The notes under the pieces were generated by a model that was not told where the DNA came from, made no database searches, and saw nothing but the letters and a program-made list of their open reading frames with translations. A DNA stretch of 64,000 bases. Origin: Chitinophagales bacterium. Lineage in GTDB: Bacteria; Bacteroidota; Bacteroidia; Chitinophagales; Chitinophagaceae. Positions 53,353-62,250 of the stretch are shown in pieces. Made by a program: the position numbers and the translations under genes. Numbering within the stretch: position 1 is the stretch's first letter; each line of letters opens with the position of its first letter. Location of the stretch: positions 310,001 through 374,000 of the forward strand of contig JACJXR010000001.1 of NCBI GenBank assembly GCA_020636505.1, written 5' to 3'.

Positions 53353-54281
53353 TGGCGAGATTTATCAAAAACATATTGAAGTTCGTTTTGGTCTTGCCGC
53401 TGTTTTACCTTGCATACCTACTGCTAGTGGCATGCAGCACCATATTTACACTTAAGATAGAAGCGCTCACCTTTACAAACACCAAAACCGCCGGCAGCAA
53501 CTATCAGCGGACGATAGACTTGGATAAATGGATTGCTAAAACAAGCAAAAACAAAGGGCTTATACTAGGCTCAAGCACCGCATACAAGAACATAAACCCG
53601 TACGTACTATCCGAAAGGACAGGTGTAGACTTTTTCAATAATGGCAGCAGCTCTCAATGTATTTTCGAGTCTGCATACTTATTGGATTATGTATTGGAAA
53701 ATACCGAGATTGAGTATCTACTTTTGGAAACATTTCCCGGCGCGTGGGATATGGTAGGTTATGAAACCGCAACAGATTGGGTGGTCAATAACTACAAACC
53801 TCAACGTGCGTATGTTTTCAATACTGTAAAACATGCCAATTCGCTCAACCTATGGCTATTTTACAGCTACTTCTACGTCAAGCGCAGCATACCTTACACA
53901 AAAGACTACTTGCACTACTCTCCTGATGAGGACAATTACAAAGGCCTTGGCTTCGCTTATACAAGGGATAGCGAGTTTGAAAGAGTCAACTCCACATACA
54001 AGTCTTACGATACTATAAGTCCTCTTAATAAAAGATCACTGGAGCGTATCATCAACATTTGTCGAGAAAAGAATATCAAATTGATATTGGTGATGGCTAA
54101 AATATTCAATGCAGACATCAACAAGACCATATTGACACAATACGATGTACCTCTGATAGACTGTAACAATTTTCAGATAGACAGCACCTACTACTACGAC
54201 AGCCATCATATGTACGGTAGAGGTACGGATAGCTTCAGCAGGTGGTTGGGAGATGAGTTCAACCAACTGATGTTGAAATAA
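53352..54281 (+). CDS. Membrane-anchored SGNH-like protein, partner of the MBOAT enzyme
   Basis: The 309-residue protein has one N-terminal membrane anchor (about 8-32) and a soluble domain outside. GLILGSSTAYKNINP (about 70) is in the block I position with serine, and YYDSHHMYGRGTDSFSRWL near the end supplies the Asp-x-x-His. These resemble SGNH/DltD/AlgX-type acyl-transferring partners. It probably completes glycan O-acylation begun by the MBOAT protein. The target glycan is unknown. It ends 6 bp before the 3' end of ssrA, which is convergent. Confidence 0.75.
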   Translation: MARFIKNILKFVLVLPLFYLAYLLLVACSTIFTLKIEALTFTNTKTAGSNYQRTIDLDKWIAKTSKNKGLILGSSTAYKNINPYVLSERTGVDFFNNGSSSQCIFESAYLLDYVLENTEIEYLLLETFPGAWDMVGYETATDWVVNNYKPQRAYVFNTVKHANSLNLWLFYSYFYVKRSIPYTKDYLHYSPDEDNYKGLGFAYTRDSEFERVNSTYKSYDTISPLNKRSLERIINICREKNIKLILVMAKIFNADINKTILTQYDVPLIDCNNFQIDSTYYYDSHHMYGRGTDSFSRWLGDEFNQLMLK

Positions 54282-54287
54282 AAAAAG

Positions 54288-54653
54288 TGGAGCCGGCGGG
54301 ATTCGAACCCGCGTCCAAACATATGCCCGATATGCTTTCTACATGCTTATTCCGGAATTTAATTTCGGACAATGACCGGAGCCGGACGAACCTATCACTG
54401 ACCTAGCCACTTAAGTTTCACAATCGTATCGTGGCAGTACAATTGCTATCCTGTTGAAGGATGAGTTAGGCGGCAGTGGCGTCAACAGGCAAAAGCCCTC
54501 TGCGGCCAAAATGGTTGCACTAATCTAATTAGGCAGCCATGGCGTAATTGTATTCGCCATTTGAAAGTTCGAATATTCAGATTTACGTGCTAATTATCCA
54601 ACGCACGACATGCTTACATAACCGACTCTATGCTGTCAAAACCGGTCGGCCCC
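54288..54653 (-). ncRNA. ssrA: Transfer-messenger RNA
   Basis: The minus-strand RNA begins GGGGCCGACCGGTTTTGACAG and ends with a tRNA-like T arm GGGTTCGAATCCC and acceptor end CCGGCTCCA. GGGGCCG pairs with CGGCTCC, giving a 7-bp acceptor stem, so CCA is encoded. Total 366 nt. It rescues stalled ribosomes and adds a degradation tag. A run of T right after the CCA (54280-54286) serves as terminator. The gap between the SGNH gene and the hydrolase gene at 54737 is filled by this RNA and its promoter. Confidence 0.96.
54529..54558 (-). other. tmRNA tag reading frame
   Basis: The resume codon is GGC and the tag reads GEYNYAMAA followed by TAA. Bacteroidota tags usually read G-E-x-N-Y-A-L-A-A; here Met replaces Leu. 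The AA end is the ClpXP recognition signal. Confidence 0.9.
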
Positions 54654-54674
54654 ATATTCTTCAAAGAGCTAACT

Positions 54675-54683
54675 GCAAAATTA
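54675..54683 (-). promoter_or_regulatory. ssrA promoter -7 box
   Basis: On the minus strand TAATTTTGC matches the consensus and lies 21 bp before the mature 5' end, leaving room for a short leader removed by RNase P. No clear -33 element. Confidence 0.55.
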
Positions 54684-54736
54684 CGAACATACTACGACAT
54701 AATCTGTTAAATCCATCTATTACTTTAGTACCGACC

Positions 54737-55642
54737 ATGCTATATATCGCATACGATCCCATTTACGCACATCCAATTCCCGAGGGGCACCGTTTCCCCA
54801 TGGCTAAGTATGAGCTGATACCCCAGCAATTGATACGAGAAGGAGTCATTACAGAAGAGAATCTGTTTTCACCTGAGCCGCTTGATGAAAGTATCATACT
54901 CCTGACACATACAGCTGAGTATTGGCAACGAATGAAAGCTCTTGAGTTAACCTATCGAGAGATGAGAGCAATTGGATTTCCACTGTCAGCAGAGCTTGTT
55001 GAGCGTGAAATACGCATTGCCAAAGGAACAATAGAATGTGCTAAGTTTGCCATTGAGCATGGCGTTTCTCTGAATGTAGCCGGAGGCACTCATCATGCCT
55101 TTGCAGACAAAGGAGAGGGGTTTTGTTTACTCAACGACTTTGCCATAGCCTCCAACTACTTGTTACAAGAAAAAATCGCGAATAAGATATTGATAGTGGA
55201 TCTCGATGTTCACCAAGGCAATGGCACAGCCTCACTGTTCAAAGACAATACAAGCGTATTTACATTCAGCATGCATGGGGCGCACAACTATCCTTTCAGA
55301 AAAGAAGTGAGTGACCTGGACATCGGCCTTACAGACGGGACTACGGGAGAAGAATACTTATCCATACTTAACAGTACACTACCTGCATTGATAGACAAAC
55401 AGAAGCCCGACTTCGTTTTTTATCTATCCGGTGTAGATGTGCTTGAAACAGACAAATTCGGGAAACTGAAACTAAGCATGGCGGACTGTGAGCAAAGAGA
55501 CAGAATGGTTTTCAGCCTGTGCAAACAGCACAATATCCCTGTGGCAGTGGCTATGGGAGGTGGATACTCAAAAGAGATCAAGCATATTGTGGATGCTCAT
55601 TGCAATACTTACAAAGCCGCAAAAGACATTTTTGAACTATAA
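54737..55642 (+). CDS. Histone-deacetylase-like amidohydrolase
   Basis: The 301-residue zinc hydrolase belongs to the class of bacterial deacetylases acting on acetyl-polyamines, acetyl-lysine or acetoin-linked substrates. Motifs are GGTHHAFADKGEGFCLLNDFAIA with the catalytic His pair, VDLDVHQGNGTA with zinc-binding Asp and His, SMHGAHNYPF, and SGVDVLETDKFGKL with the second zinc Asp. The frame is open further upstream into ssrA, but the conserved fold begins at ATG 54737 (MLYIAYDPIY), so I use that start. Substrate unknown. Confidence 0.87.
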   Translation: MLYIAYDPIYAHPIPEGHRFPMAKYELIPQQLIREGVITEENLFSPEPLDESIILLTHTAEYWQRMKALELTYREMRAIGFPLSAELVEREIRIAKGTIECAKFAIEHGVSLNVAGGTHHAFADKGEGFCLLNDFAIASNYLLQEKIANKILIVDLDVHQGNGTASLFKDNTSVFTFSMHGAHNYPFRKEVSDLDIGLTDGTTGEEYLSILNSTLPALIDKQKPDFVFYLSGVDVLETDKFGKLKLSMADCEQRDRMVFSLCKQHNIPVAVAMGGGYSKEIKHIVDAHCNTYKAAKDIFEL

Positions 55643-55672
55643 AAAAAGCCTGTACGATGTACAGGCTTTTTA
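55642..55672. terminator. Bidirectional terminator between the deacetylase-like gene and rseP
   Basis: AAAAAGCCTGTAC and GTACAGGCTTTTT form a perfect 13-bp stem with a 3-nt loop, with A and T runs on either side, between two convergent genes. Confidence 0.75.
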
Positions 55673-55687
55673 TTGATTTATGTAAAA

Positions 55688-57070
55688 TTAGTTTTGGAAC
55701 AATCTCATAATATCCAGGCCGTTGGCATAGAGCATCAAGCCCAACAGCAACACAAGCCCAACTGTTGTTGCTTTTTCCATTACTGAATCACTTACTTTCT
55801 TGCCGGATATCAGCTCAAACAACAAGAACAGTACATAACCACCGTCAAGGCCCGGTATTGGAAGTAAGTTCATTACTGCCAAAATGATCGAAACGAATGC
55901 GGTAAGTATCAAGAAGGCCTGCCAGTCAAATACAGGAGCGAACAATTTTCCGAAACTTACAAAACCGCCCAAGCTTTCCGAAGCTTTCACCTCTTTGGAA
56001 GTAAACAACAATTTCAACTGTCTCCAATAGCTTCCTATTTGGTCGAATGTATAAGTAAACCCTTTGCCTATTGCTTGGAAGAACCCATACTTAATGGTCT
56101 CTGTTTCGAAGTATTTTGAGAATTCTGTGACAGGTGCAAAGCCCAATATCTTAGTATCAGGCACTGTTCCTGTCAACTCTTTCACAGCACCTTCACGAAC
56201 CACAGAAACAGTTATCGGCTGCTCAGCATTTGCTCTTTTGATGTCTTCAAACTCATCGTAGTAAATTATTGGCTGTCCGTTTACTGCAATCACACTATCA
56301 CCCTTTGCAAGGCCCATACGTTCTGCTTCGGACTTCTTAGTTACCACATCTACCACAAGTGGTATCCTAGGATCTATAAAAGAAGCCTTATTCTTCTTTA
56401 TCAATTTCTTGATGGTTCCTTCAGGTATCGGCACTTCTACAGCTTCTCCATTGCGGCTTACTTGTATTGTTTTAGCCTGACCCAATATTATTTCAGGTAC
56501 TATTTTACCGAAACGTTCAATCTTGTTACCGTCAATGGAAACTATCATGTCGCCATCCCTTAGGCCAATACTTTCTCCGAGACTATCTACAGCTATACCG
56601 TACTTGGCATTATCTGTTGGTAGATATTGCTCACCCCACACACCGAATATCAAGGCATATATGGCCATTGCGGTTACAACGTTCATGATGATACCGCCAA
56701 GCATTATCAGCAACCTTTGCCAAGCTTTCTTGGAACGGTATTCCCACGGTTGTGGAGGCTGTTTCATCGCTTCTTTGTCCATGCTTTCGTCCACCATTCC
56801 TGCTATTTTCACATAGCCTCCCAATGGGAACCAACCTATACCGTACTCTGTATCTCCTTTCTTCTTTTTGAAAAGAGAGAAGTTCAGAATATTAGGAAAA
56901 GGAAAAAGAAAGTCGAAAAACAGGTAAAATTTCTCAACACGTGTTTTGAACAACCTCGCAAAAAAGAAGTGTCCGAATTCGTGTAACAATATCAGTAGCG
57001 ACAATGCTGCCAAAAGTTGCAACGCTTGTACCGCACCACCAGACATTAATAATATTGTATTCAGTTGCAT
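55688..57070 (-). CDS. rseP: Site-2 protease RseP (RIP zinc metalloprotease)
   Basis: This 460-residue inner-membrane metalloprotease cuts anti-sigma factors or signal peptides within the membrane. The zinc motif HEFGH is in the first helix (about 30-34), two PDZ domains fill the middle (about 150-330, e.g. GLRDGDMIVSIDGNKI), and the second active-site motif NLLPIPGLDGGYV with LDG lies near 415. It lies 9 bp downstream of dxr, an arrangement seen in many Bacteroidota and others. Confidence 0.94.
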   Translation of the reverse strand: MQLNTILLMSGGAVQALQLLAALSLLILLHEFGHFFFARLFKTRVEKFYLFFDFLFPFPNILNFSLFKKKKGDTEYGIGWFPLGGYVKIAGMVDESMDKEAMKQPPQPWEYRSKKAWQRLLIMLGGIIMNVVTAMAIYALIFGVWGEQYLPTDNAKYGIAVDSLGESIGLRDGDMIVSIDGNKIERFGKIVPEIILGQAKTIQVSRNGEAVEVPIPEGTIKKLIKKNKASFIDPRIPLVVDVVTKKSEAERMGLAKGDSVIAVNGQPIIYYDEFEDIKRANAEQPITVSVVREGAVKELTGTVPDTKILGFAPVTEFSKYFETETIKYGFFQAIGKGFTYTFDQIGSYWRQLKLLFTSKEVKASESLGGFVSFGKLFAPVFDWQAFLILTAFVSIILAVMNLLPIPGLDGGYVLFLLFELISGKKVSDSVMEKATTVGLVLLLGLMLYANGLDIMRLFQN

Positions 57071-57079
57071 GTTTTCTAT

Positions 57080-58246
57080 TTAGGATGCCAGTTGGCTTTT
57101 CTTCACCAACTCTGTGGCAAACAACCTTGCTTCTTTATCGGAATGCTCGTATTCTTCCAAATCAGGTTGCTCCACGTAAGCAATGTGCCCCATAGTTTTT
57201 TCGATCACATCGCTGATCTCTATAAAGCTAACTTTATTTTGCAAAAAAGCCTGCACCGCTATTTCGTTGGCCGCATTCATCACACAAGGAGTATTACCGC
57301 CCTTGTACATGGCATCTTTTGCGAGTGCAAGATTACGGAAAGTTTTGTAATCAGGCTCCTCAAATGTCAATTTTGGATAATCTTTAAAGCTAAGACGCTT
57401 AAAGTTGTTCGATATACGCTTTGGATATGCCAATGCATATTGTATCGGGAGTTTCATATCAGGCAACCCCATTTGTGCTTTCTGAGAGCCGTCTATGAAC
57501 TGAACTATTGAATGAATGATGGATTGTGGGTGTACCACAACGTCTATTTGCTCGTTGCGCAAACCAAACAACCATTTGGCCTCAATCATCTCCAGCCCTT
57601 TGTTCATAAGTGTTGCACTGTCGATGGTTATCTTGGCGCCCATATCCCAGTTGGGGTGTTGTAGCGCATGACTGGCCTTAACGTTCACCAGATAGTTGGT
57701 CTTTCTACCTATGAAAGGGCCACCTGATGCGGTCAGTATTATCTTTTCGATATCTACGGGGTTCTCCCCTACCAAGCACTGAAACAGTGCCGAATGTTCA
57801 CTGTCTACCGGGATAATGTTCACTCCCTTCTCAGCCGCTCTCTTCATAACAAGCTCTCCGGCTACCACCAATGTCTCTTTATTGGCGAGAGCGATGGTTT
57901 TTCCGGCATCTATTGCGGCCAATGTCGATGACAAACCGGCAAACCCAACAATTGCAGCCAATACAATATCCACGCTGTCCCATTGTACCACTTCGTCCAA
58001 TGAGGTACTACCGGAGAATACCTTTATCGGCAACAAAGAAAGAGCAGACTTTACTTCCTCATATTTTTCTTCGTTGGTAACAACGACTGCATTGGGCTCA
58101 AACTGCTTGGCTTGCTCTATCAGCAACTTTGTATTGCTGTGGCCGCTAAGCACTTCTACCTCAAAAATATCCTTATTGGCGGCTACCACTTCAAGAGCCT
58201 GAGTACCGATGGAACCTGTACTACCCAAGATCGCCAAACGCTTCAT
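57080..58246 (-). CDS. dxr: 1-deoxy-D-xylulose 5-phosphate reductoisomerase
   Basis: Dxr (IspC) makes 2-C-methyl-D-erythritol 4-phosphate, the committed step of the MEP isoprenoid pathway, needed for menaquinone tails and undecaprenyl carrier. The 388-residue protein has NADPH-binding GSTGSIGTQAL, ANKETLVVAGELV, the metal-binding IIPVDSEHSALFQ and LTASGGPFIG, and MNKGLEMIEA. It lies in front of rseP with a 9-bp gap and probably shares its promoter near 58291. Confidence 0.96.
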   Translation of the reverse strand: MKRLAILGSTGSIGTQALEVVAANKDIFEVEVLSGHSNTKLLIEQAKQFEPNAVVVTNEEKYEEVKSALSLLPIKVFSGSTSLDEVVQWDSVDIVLAAIVGFAGLSSTLAAIDAGKTIALANKETLVVAGELVMKRAAEKGVNIIPVDSEHSALFQCLVGENPVDIEKIILTASGGPFIGRKTNYLVNVKASHALQHPNWDMGAKITIDSATLMNKGLEMIEAKWLFGLRNEQIDVVVHPQSIIHSIVQFIDGSQKAQMGLPDMKLPIQYALAYPKRISNNFKRLSFKDYPKLTFEEPDYKTFRNLALAKDAMYKGGNTPCVMNAANEIAVQAFLQNKVSFIEISDVIEKTMGHIAYVEQPDLEEYEHSDKEARLFATELVKKSQLAS

Positions 58247-58290
58247 TATTCTATTTCCCGGTTTTATTTACTATAAAAATGAACAAGTAT

Positions 58291-58298
58291 CAAAGCTA
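58291..58298 (-). promoter_or_regulatory. -7 box of dxr-rseP
   Basis: On the minus strand TAGCTTTG fits the consensus, 45 bp before the dxr ATG. An inverted repeat AAGCC-GATT-GGCTT (58299-58312) sits just upstream of it and could be an operator. No -33 TTTG is seen. Confidence 0.36.
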
Positions 58299-58452
58299 AA
58301 GCCGATTGGCTTCATTTCATAAAATGAGCTTAATTTTCTTAAAACCTTAACAAGAAGGCAAAATGTATGCGGAAAAGCAACAGAAATAGCTGCTGCTGTC
58401 AATTATTACACTAAAGTGAAGATAGGTACCGGTTTTCTATACACTGTGGTTT

Positions 58453-58698
58453 TTAGTTGCAAAAGACTTTGAACTCAAACGGCCTACCTGTAGGCACATT
58501 CTTTTTGCTTTTGGGTGGTGACGCTTCGTCGACCTTATTGTGATAGACATCCATCAATTCAGTAACCTTCTCCACATGCTCCTCATTATCCACTTTACTG
58601 ACGATGGACATTAAGCCATCAACATTACTGTCGAAGCGATCCTGCCAACTTTGGGCCACTTTGGTCGTAACCAACAGCTCTCTGGTAGTCTGCTTCAT
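58453..58698 (-). CDS. Small hypothetical protein
   Basis: The 81-residue protein is mostly helical and acidic, with a proline/lysine-rich end (EASPPKSKKNVPTGRPFEFKVFCN). It has no signal peptide, membrane segment or known motif that I recognise. It stands alone between dxr and hflX. The ATG at 58698 is the only start; coding looks real from the balanced composition, but it could still be spurious. Confidence 0.5.
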   Translation of the reverse strand: MKQTTRELLVTTKVAQSWQDRFDSNVDGLMSIVSKVDNEEHVEKVTELMDVYHNKVDEASPPKSKKNVPTGRPFEFKVFCN

Positions 58699-58842
58699 GC
58701 GATATTATTTGCGTTAACAAAAAACTTCTACATGAAATTTAATAAACTTTTTTGCCAGATGGAATAGCGAAAAAAAATATATGGATGGTTGAAAAATATC
58801 CCTAAACTGTAAGCCATAGGCTTTTAAGCCCTTAAGCACAGT

Positions 58843-60030
58843 CTAATAAAATTGAGTCATATAAGGATAACGTTCTTTATACAGATTTTTAATCTTCTTT
58901 AGCATGAAATCTCGCAACTCTTCGATGTTTTGACGCTCAGTGGCAGATATGAATACACAGCTGTTTCCGGTCTCTGCATTCCATCTTTTCTTCAGTTGGT
59001 CCAACAGATCTTGCTTTACTTCTTCGGGCAACCATTGATCGAAAACTTTCTCTTCATACATGTCCATTTTGTTGAAAACAACCAATATCGGCTTATCGAA
59101 TGCTTTGATGTCTTGCAGTGTGGTATTCACAACCGCCATTTGGTCTTCATAAGCCGGGTGCGAAATATCAATAACATGCAGTAGCAAGTCTGCTTCACGC
59201 ACCTCGTCCAAAGTACTCTTAAAACTCTCGATAAGGTGGTGTGGCAACTTTCTGATAAACCCTACCGTGTCGCTCAATAAGAACGGAGTCTGTTCGTAAA
59301 CTATCTTACGTGTGGTGGTGTCAAGTGTAGCAAAAAGCTTGTTTTCCGCAAAAACGTCCGACTTGCTCAAAAGTGTCATCAACGTACTCTTGCCCACGTT
59401 GGTATAACCAACCAAAGCTACACGTATATATATACCGCGCTCTTTTCGCTGTGTGGCAGACTGTTTGTCTATTTGCGCGAGCTTCTTTCTCAGCAAGCTT
59501 ATCTTGTCGTTCACTATCCTACGGTCGGTCTCTATCTCTGTTTCACCCGGTCCTCTTGTTCCAATACCACCGGCTTGCCTTTCCAAGTGTTTCCACATAC
59601 CTCGCAGTCTCGGTAAGATGTACTGATATTGTGCCAACTCCACTTGCACCTTGGCTTGTGCAGTCTTAGCCCTGCTTGCGAATATGTCCAATATCAAGTC
59701 ACTTCTGTCAATTGTCTTGATACCCAGTACTTTTTCGATATTGCTTATTTGTGAACCCGTCAACTCATCGTCAAATATGGCGATCTTGATGTTGTTTGCC
59801 TTCACATAGTCGCGTATTTCTTCCAACTTACCTTTACCCACAAAGGTTTTGGTATCAGGATGCTGCAGCTTCTGCATGAATTGCTTTACAGTAGTAGCCC
59901 CTGCCGTTTCGGCAAGAAATGCCAACTCCTCCAGGTACTCCACAGCCTGCTCCTCGGTTTGCAGCTTGTGAATCAACGCCACAAGTACCGCCCTATCTTC
60001 ACTTCCTATTATCTCTTTCTGGTCTAACAT
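58843..60030 (-). CDS. hflX: GTPase HflX
   Basis: HflX binds ribosomes and splits stalled or heat-damaged ones. The 395-residue protein has the N-terminal nucleotide-binding-like domain (about 1-180, with FVGKGKLEEIRDYVK), a helical stretch that includes RQAGGIGTRGPGETEIETDRR, and the G domain: VGYTNVGKSTLM, DTVGFIRKLP, NKMD, and ISATE. I used ATG 60030; a GTG at 60054 would add eight residues. A -7 box TAATTTTG lies at 60075-60082. Confidence 0.94.
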   Translation of the reverse strand: MLDQKEIIGSEDRAVLVALIHKLQTEEQAVEYLEELAFLAETAGATTVKQFMQKLQHPDTKTFVGKGKLEEIRDYVKANNIKIAIFDDELTGSQISNIEKVLGIKTIDRSDLILDIFASRAKTAQAKVQVELAQYQYILPRLRGMWKHLERQAGGIGTRGPGETEIETDRRIVNDKISLLRKKLAQIDKQSATQRKERGIYIRVALVGYTNVGKSTLMTLLSKSDVFAENKLFATLDTTTRKIVYEQTPFLLSDTVGFIRKLPHHLIESFKSTLDEVREADLLLHVIDISHPAYEDQMAVVNTTLQDIKAFDKPILVVFNKMDMYEEKVFDQWLPEEVKQDLLDQLKKRWNAETGNSCVFISATERQNIEELRDFMLKKIKNLYKERYPYMTQFY

Positions 60031-60074
60031 ACGCTCACAGATGAACAAAGCCACCCTATCGGATGGCTGAATTA

Positions 60075-60082
60075 CAAAATTA
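60075..60082 (-). promoter_or_regulatory. -7 box of hflX
   Basis: On the minus strand TAATTTTG fits the consensus, 44 bp before ATG 60030. It lies about 20 bp past the stop of the upstream arginase-fold gene. Confidence 0.4.
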
Positions 60083-60098
60083 CATTATTTGACGCATT

Positions 60099-61232
60099 TT
60101 ATACAAGACGCTCCTGCTCCCTCAACCAACGCTCCGGTATGTCGCCGTTGGCTGCTATTTGATAGTCTTCGTACGAACAAGGCACAGATTTACCGGTCGG
60201 CAGTTTCATCCACCATCTGTTGGTGCGCTTGCTTTTCAGAAAGACTGTGTCATTTTCTGTGAATGTGACACTGAATATCAAAAACTCATCCTCGTCAGTC
60301 AGGTCCGCTTCTGTTTTGCGCAAATAGTACCCATCCACAAAATACCATATCATCTGTGCCAACTGTTTGGCCGTAATATGGCTTATATCATGTTCAGGTT
60401 TGTATCCGTACAGTCCGAAAGAACTAAGTTTATCACTCATACCTGCATATCGTGCAAGCAAGCAGGCCTCATCTCCTTCAAAACCATTGGGCGACCCTTC
60501 TCTGTTTGAAGGAGCACTGCTGAATTTGATGGCCGAAATATCAAAGCTGAATAGGTCACTGGCACGCAGCACGGGCTCCATATCTTCGATATGCTCTCTT
60601 ACTTTACCCACCCTGAAGAAATCAAAGCGCAACTTATCAAGCGTTTCTAGGATCTTTGGATGCACGTAGTAGCTCTGAAAACCCATATGGCTGTAATGTC
60701 TAATAAAGCTCGGTTGCTCGGTAAGCATATCCATCAGGAAGCTACTCGCTGTGGTACCTTCTGTATCCTCCATATCTATCAGCATATCCGCCACAGCTAC
60801 ATTCACTACTTTCTCCGACTTCTTGAACGCATAATACTGTTGTAAAGTAAGGTCGTGAGCACCACCCAACAAGATTACGATTTTACCTGCTTGCTCCAAC
60901 TCATGCAGCACTGTCCTTAGTGCAGCTCTGGTATCCGCTTGTCTTGCTCCTTGCAGTATGTTGCCTGCATCGGCTATCTTGATGCCTGTATGCCATCCAT
61001 ACATTTTGTACAGCTGCTCACGTATTGCATTGGGGCCATTGCTAAAAGGCAGTCCTGTATCTTCTCCACTTTGATCCCCACACCCCACAATAACTATATC
61101 GGCATCGTCCCAATCGAATGTGTCATCCAAAAAGTATTGAATGTTCGCACCCAACTGCATTGGATCGTATGTACCGTCTTCTCTTGTTTCTATAAAGTGT
61201 TTTGAGGCAAAAAACTGTCTTAGGTCTTGCAT
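60099..61232 (-). CDS. Arginase/formimidoylglutamase-fold protein with missing metal ligands
   Basis: The 377-residue protein follows the arginase fold: GCGDQSGEDTGLPFSNGPNAIRE, LLGGAHDLTL (H126), AVADMLIDMED and SFDISAIKFSSAPSNREGSPNGF. Two of the six manganese ligands appear lost: the His of DAHxD is L151, and the second Asp of SFDxD is S233. D149, D153 and D231 are kept. A long C-terminal part (about 300-377) is added. Probably not a true arginase; many Bacteroidota carry a similar protein annotated as formimidoylglutamase. Function uncertain. Confidence 0.75.
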   Translation of the reverse strand: MQDLRQFFASKHFIETREDGTYDPMQLGANIQYFLDDTFDWDDADIVIVGCGDQSGEDTGLPFSNGPNAIREQLYKMYGWHTGIKIADAGNILQGARQADTRAALRTVLHELEQAGKIVILLGGAHDLTLQQYYAFKKSEKVVNVAVADMLIDMEDTEGTTASSFLMDMLTEQPSFIRHYSHMGFQSYYVHPKILETLDKLRFDFFRVGKVREHIEDMEPVLRASDLFSFDISAIKFSSAPSNREGSPNGFEGDEACLLARYAGMSDKLSSFGLYGYKPEHDISHITAKQLAQMIWYFVDGYYLRKTEADLTDEDEFLIFSVTFTENDTVFLKSKRTNRWWMKLPTGKSVPCSYEDYQIAANGDIPERWLREQERLV

Positions 61233-61346
61233 ATGTTTTTCTTACCGCGCTAATATAGTCAATTGTCCATAGCCTCGTATAAGGAATGAGATTTGTTAAA
61301 AAACAGGCACGAAAAAATGCACCGAACTATTTCTACACTAATTTTA

Positions 61347-61354
61347 TACTTTTG
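61347..61354 (+). promoter_or_regulatory. -7 box of ftsX
   Basis: TACTTTTG fits the consensus and lies 14 bp before the ftsX ATG, so the 5' leader would be very short. No -33 box at the right distance. Confidence 0.45.
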
Positions 61355-61368
61355 ACGCATAAGCGATT

Positions 61369-62226
61369 ATGGCTCGTACTAAGAAGGCAAAACCATCATA
61401 TATCTACGCAATTATCGGCATCTCGCTGGTGCTGTTTTTATTGGGCACACTGGGGTGGTTGGTGCTTGATGGTCGTACACTGACAAGAGCTTTTAAAGAA
61501 AATGTACAGGTGGCTGTCATTTTGCATGACAACACTCGCGATGAAATGTTGCAAAAGCTGAGCGCGATACTGGAACAACAACCTTTTGTAAAAGAAACTC
61601 GCGTTATCACCAAAGAAGAAGCTGCAGAAGAGTTCTTTGCATCAGGTGGGGAAGACTTCACGGAACTGTTGGACTTCAATCCACTTTACTCAGAAATTTT
61701 GCTGAACCTGGATGCCAAATATGTAAATGAAAAAAGCCTGTTGGAAATAGAGGCTTTCATTATGCAGAGCAACATCGTACGCGAAGTGTCTTATCCTACC
61801 GCGGTTGTTACCCAAATGAATGACAACTTCCGAAAAATAGGGTTGATACTCGGTGTTATTGCTTTACTCCTATTCGTTATTGTCATCATCCTTATTGACA
61901 ATACAGTACGTCTAGCAATGTTTAGCAATAGGTTTCTCATCAAAACAATGCAAATGGTGGGTGCCACCAGATGGTTCATTACTCGTCCGTTTGACAAAAG
62001 AGCAATCATCAATGGCTTTATCAGCGGAATAATAGCGGTAATTGGTCTTTGGGCGGTCATCAAGTTTGCTGAAAACAGACTACCCGACCTTAAAGTATTG
62101 CACGAACCCGCATCCATTGTCATGCTTATGGCAAGTATGGTGATTGTGGGTATTTTGATATCATTGTTGAGTACACATCGCTCTGTGTTAAAATATCTCA
62201 AAATGCGTGTAGACGATCTCTATTAA
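61369..62226 (+). CDS. ftsX: Cell division membrane protein FtsX
   Basis: FtsX, with the ATPase FtsE, links the divisome to peptidoglycan hydrolases. The 285-residue protein has four membrane segments (about 17-40, 160-185, 210-235, 255-275) and the periplasmic domain between the first two, with the EQQPFVKETRVITKEEAAEEF block. The C-terminal half matches FtsX permeases (RLAMFSNRFLIKTMQMVGATRWFITRPF). The ftsE gene is not adjacent, which is usual in Bacteroidota. Confidence 0.92.
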   Translation: MARTKKAKPSYIYAIIGISLVLFLLGTLGWLVLDGRTLTRAFKENVQVAVILHDNTRDEMLQKLSAILEQQPFVKETRVITKEEAAEEFFASGGEDFTELLDFNPLYSEILLNLDAKYVNEKSLLEIEAFIMQSNIVREVSYPTAVVTQMNDNFRKIGLILGVIALLLFVIVIILIDNTVRLAMFSNRFLIKTMQMVGATRWFITRPFDKRAIINGFISGIIAVIGLWAVIKFAENRLPDLKVLHEPASIVMLMASMVIVGILISLLSTHRSVLKYLKMRVDDLY

Positions 62227-62250
62227 AAATATCTTTCTTAATATTGTTGT

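Noticed and set aside
54548..54736. N-terminal extension of the deacetylase-like frame through ssrA
   Set aside because: This region is occupied by tmRNA and its promoter; the conserved domain begins at ATG 54737.
58699..58842. Possible small RNA or tRNA between the 81-residue gene and hflX
   Set aside because: AT-rich with only a weak AAGCC/GGCTT hairpin; no cloverleaf and no gene on the plus strand to use the TATTATTTGC-like box.
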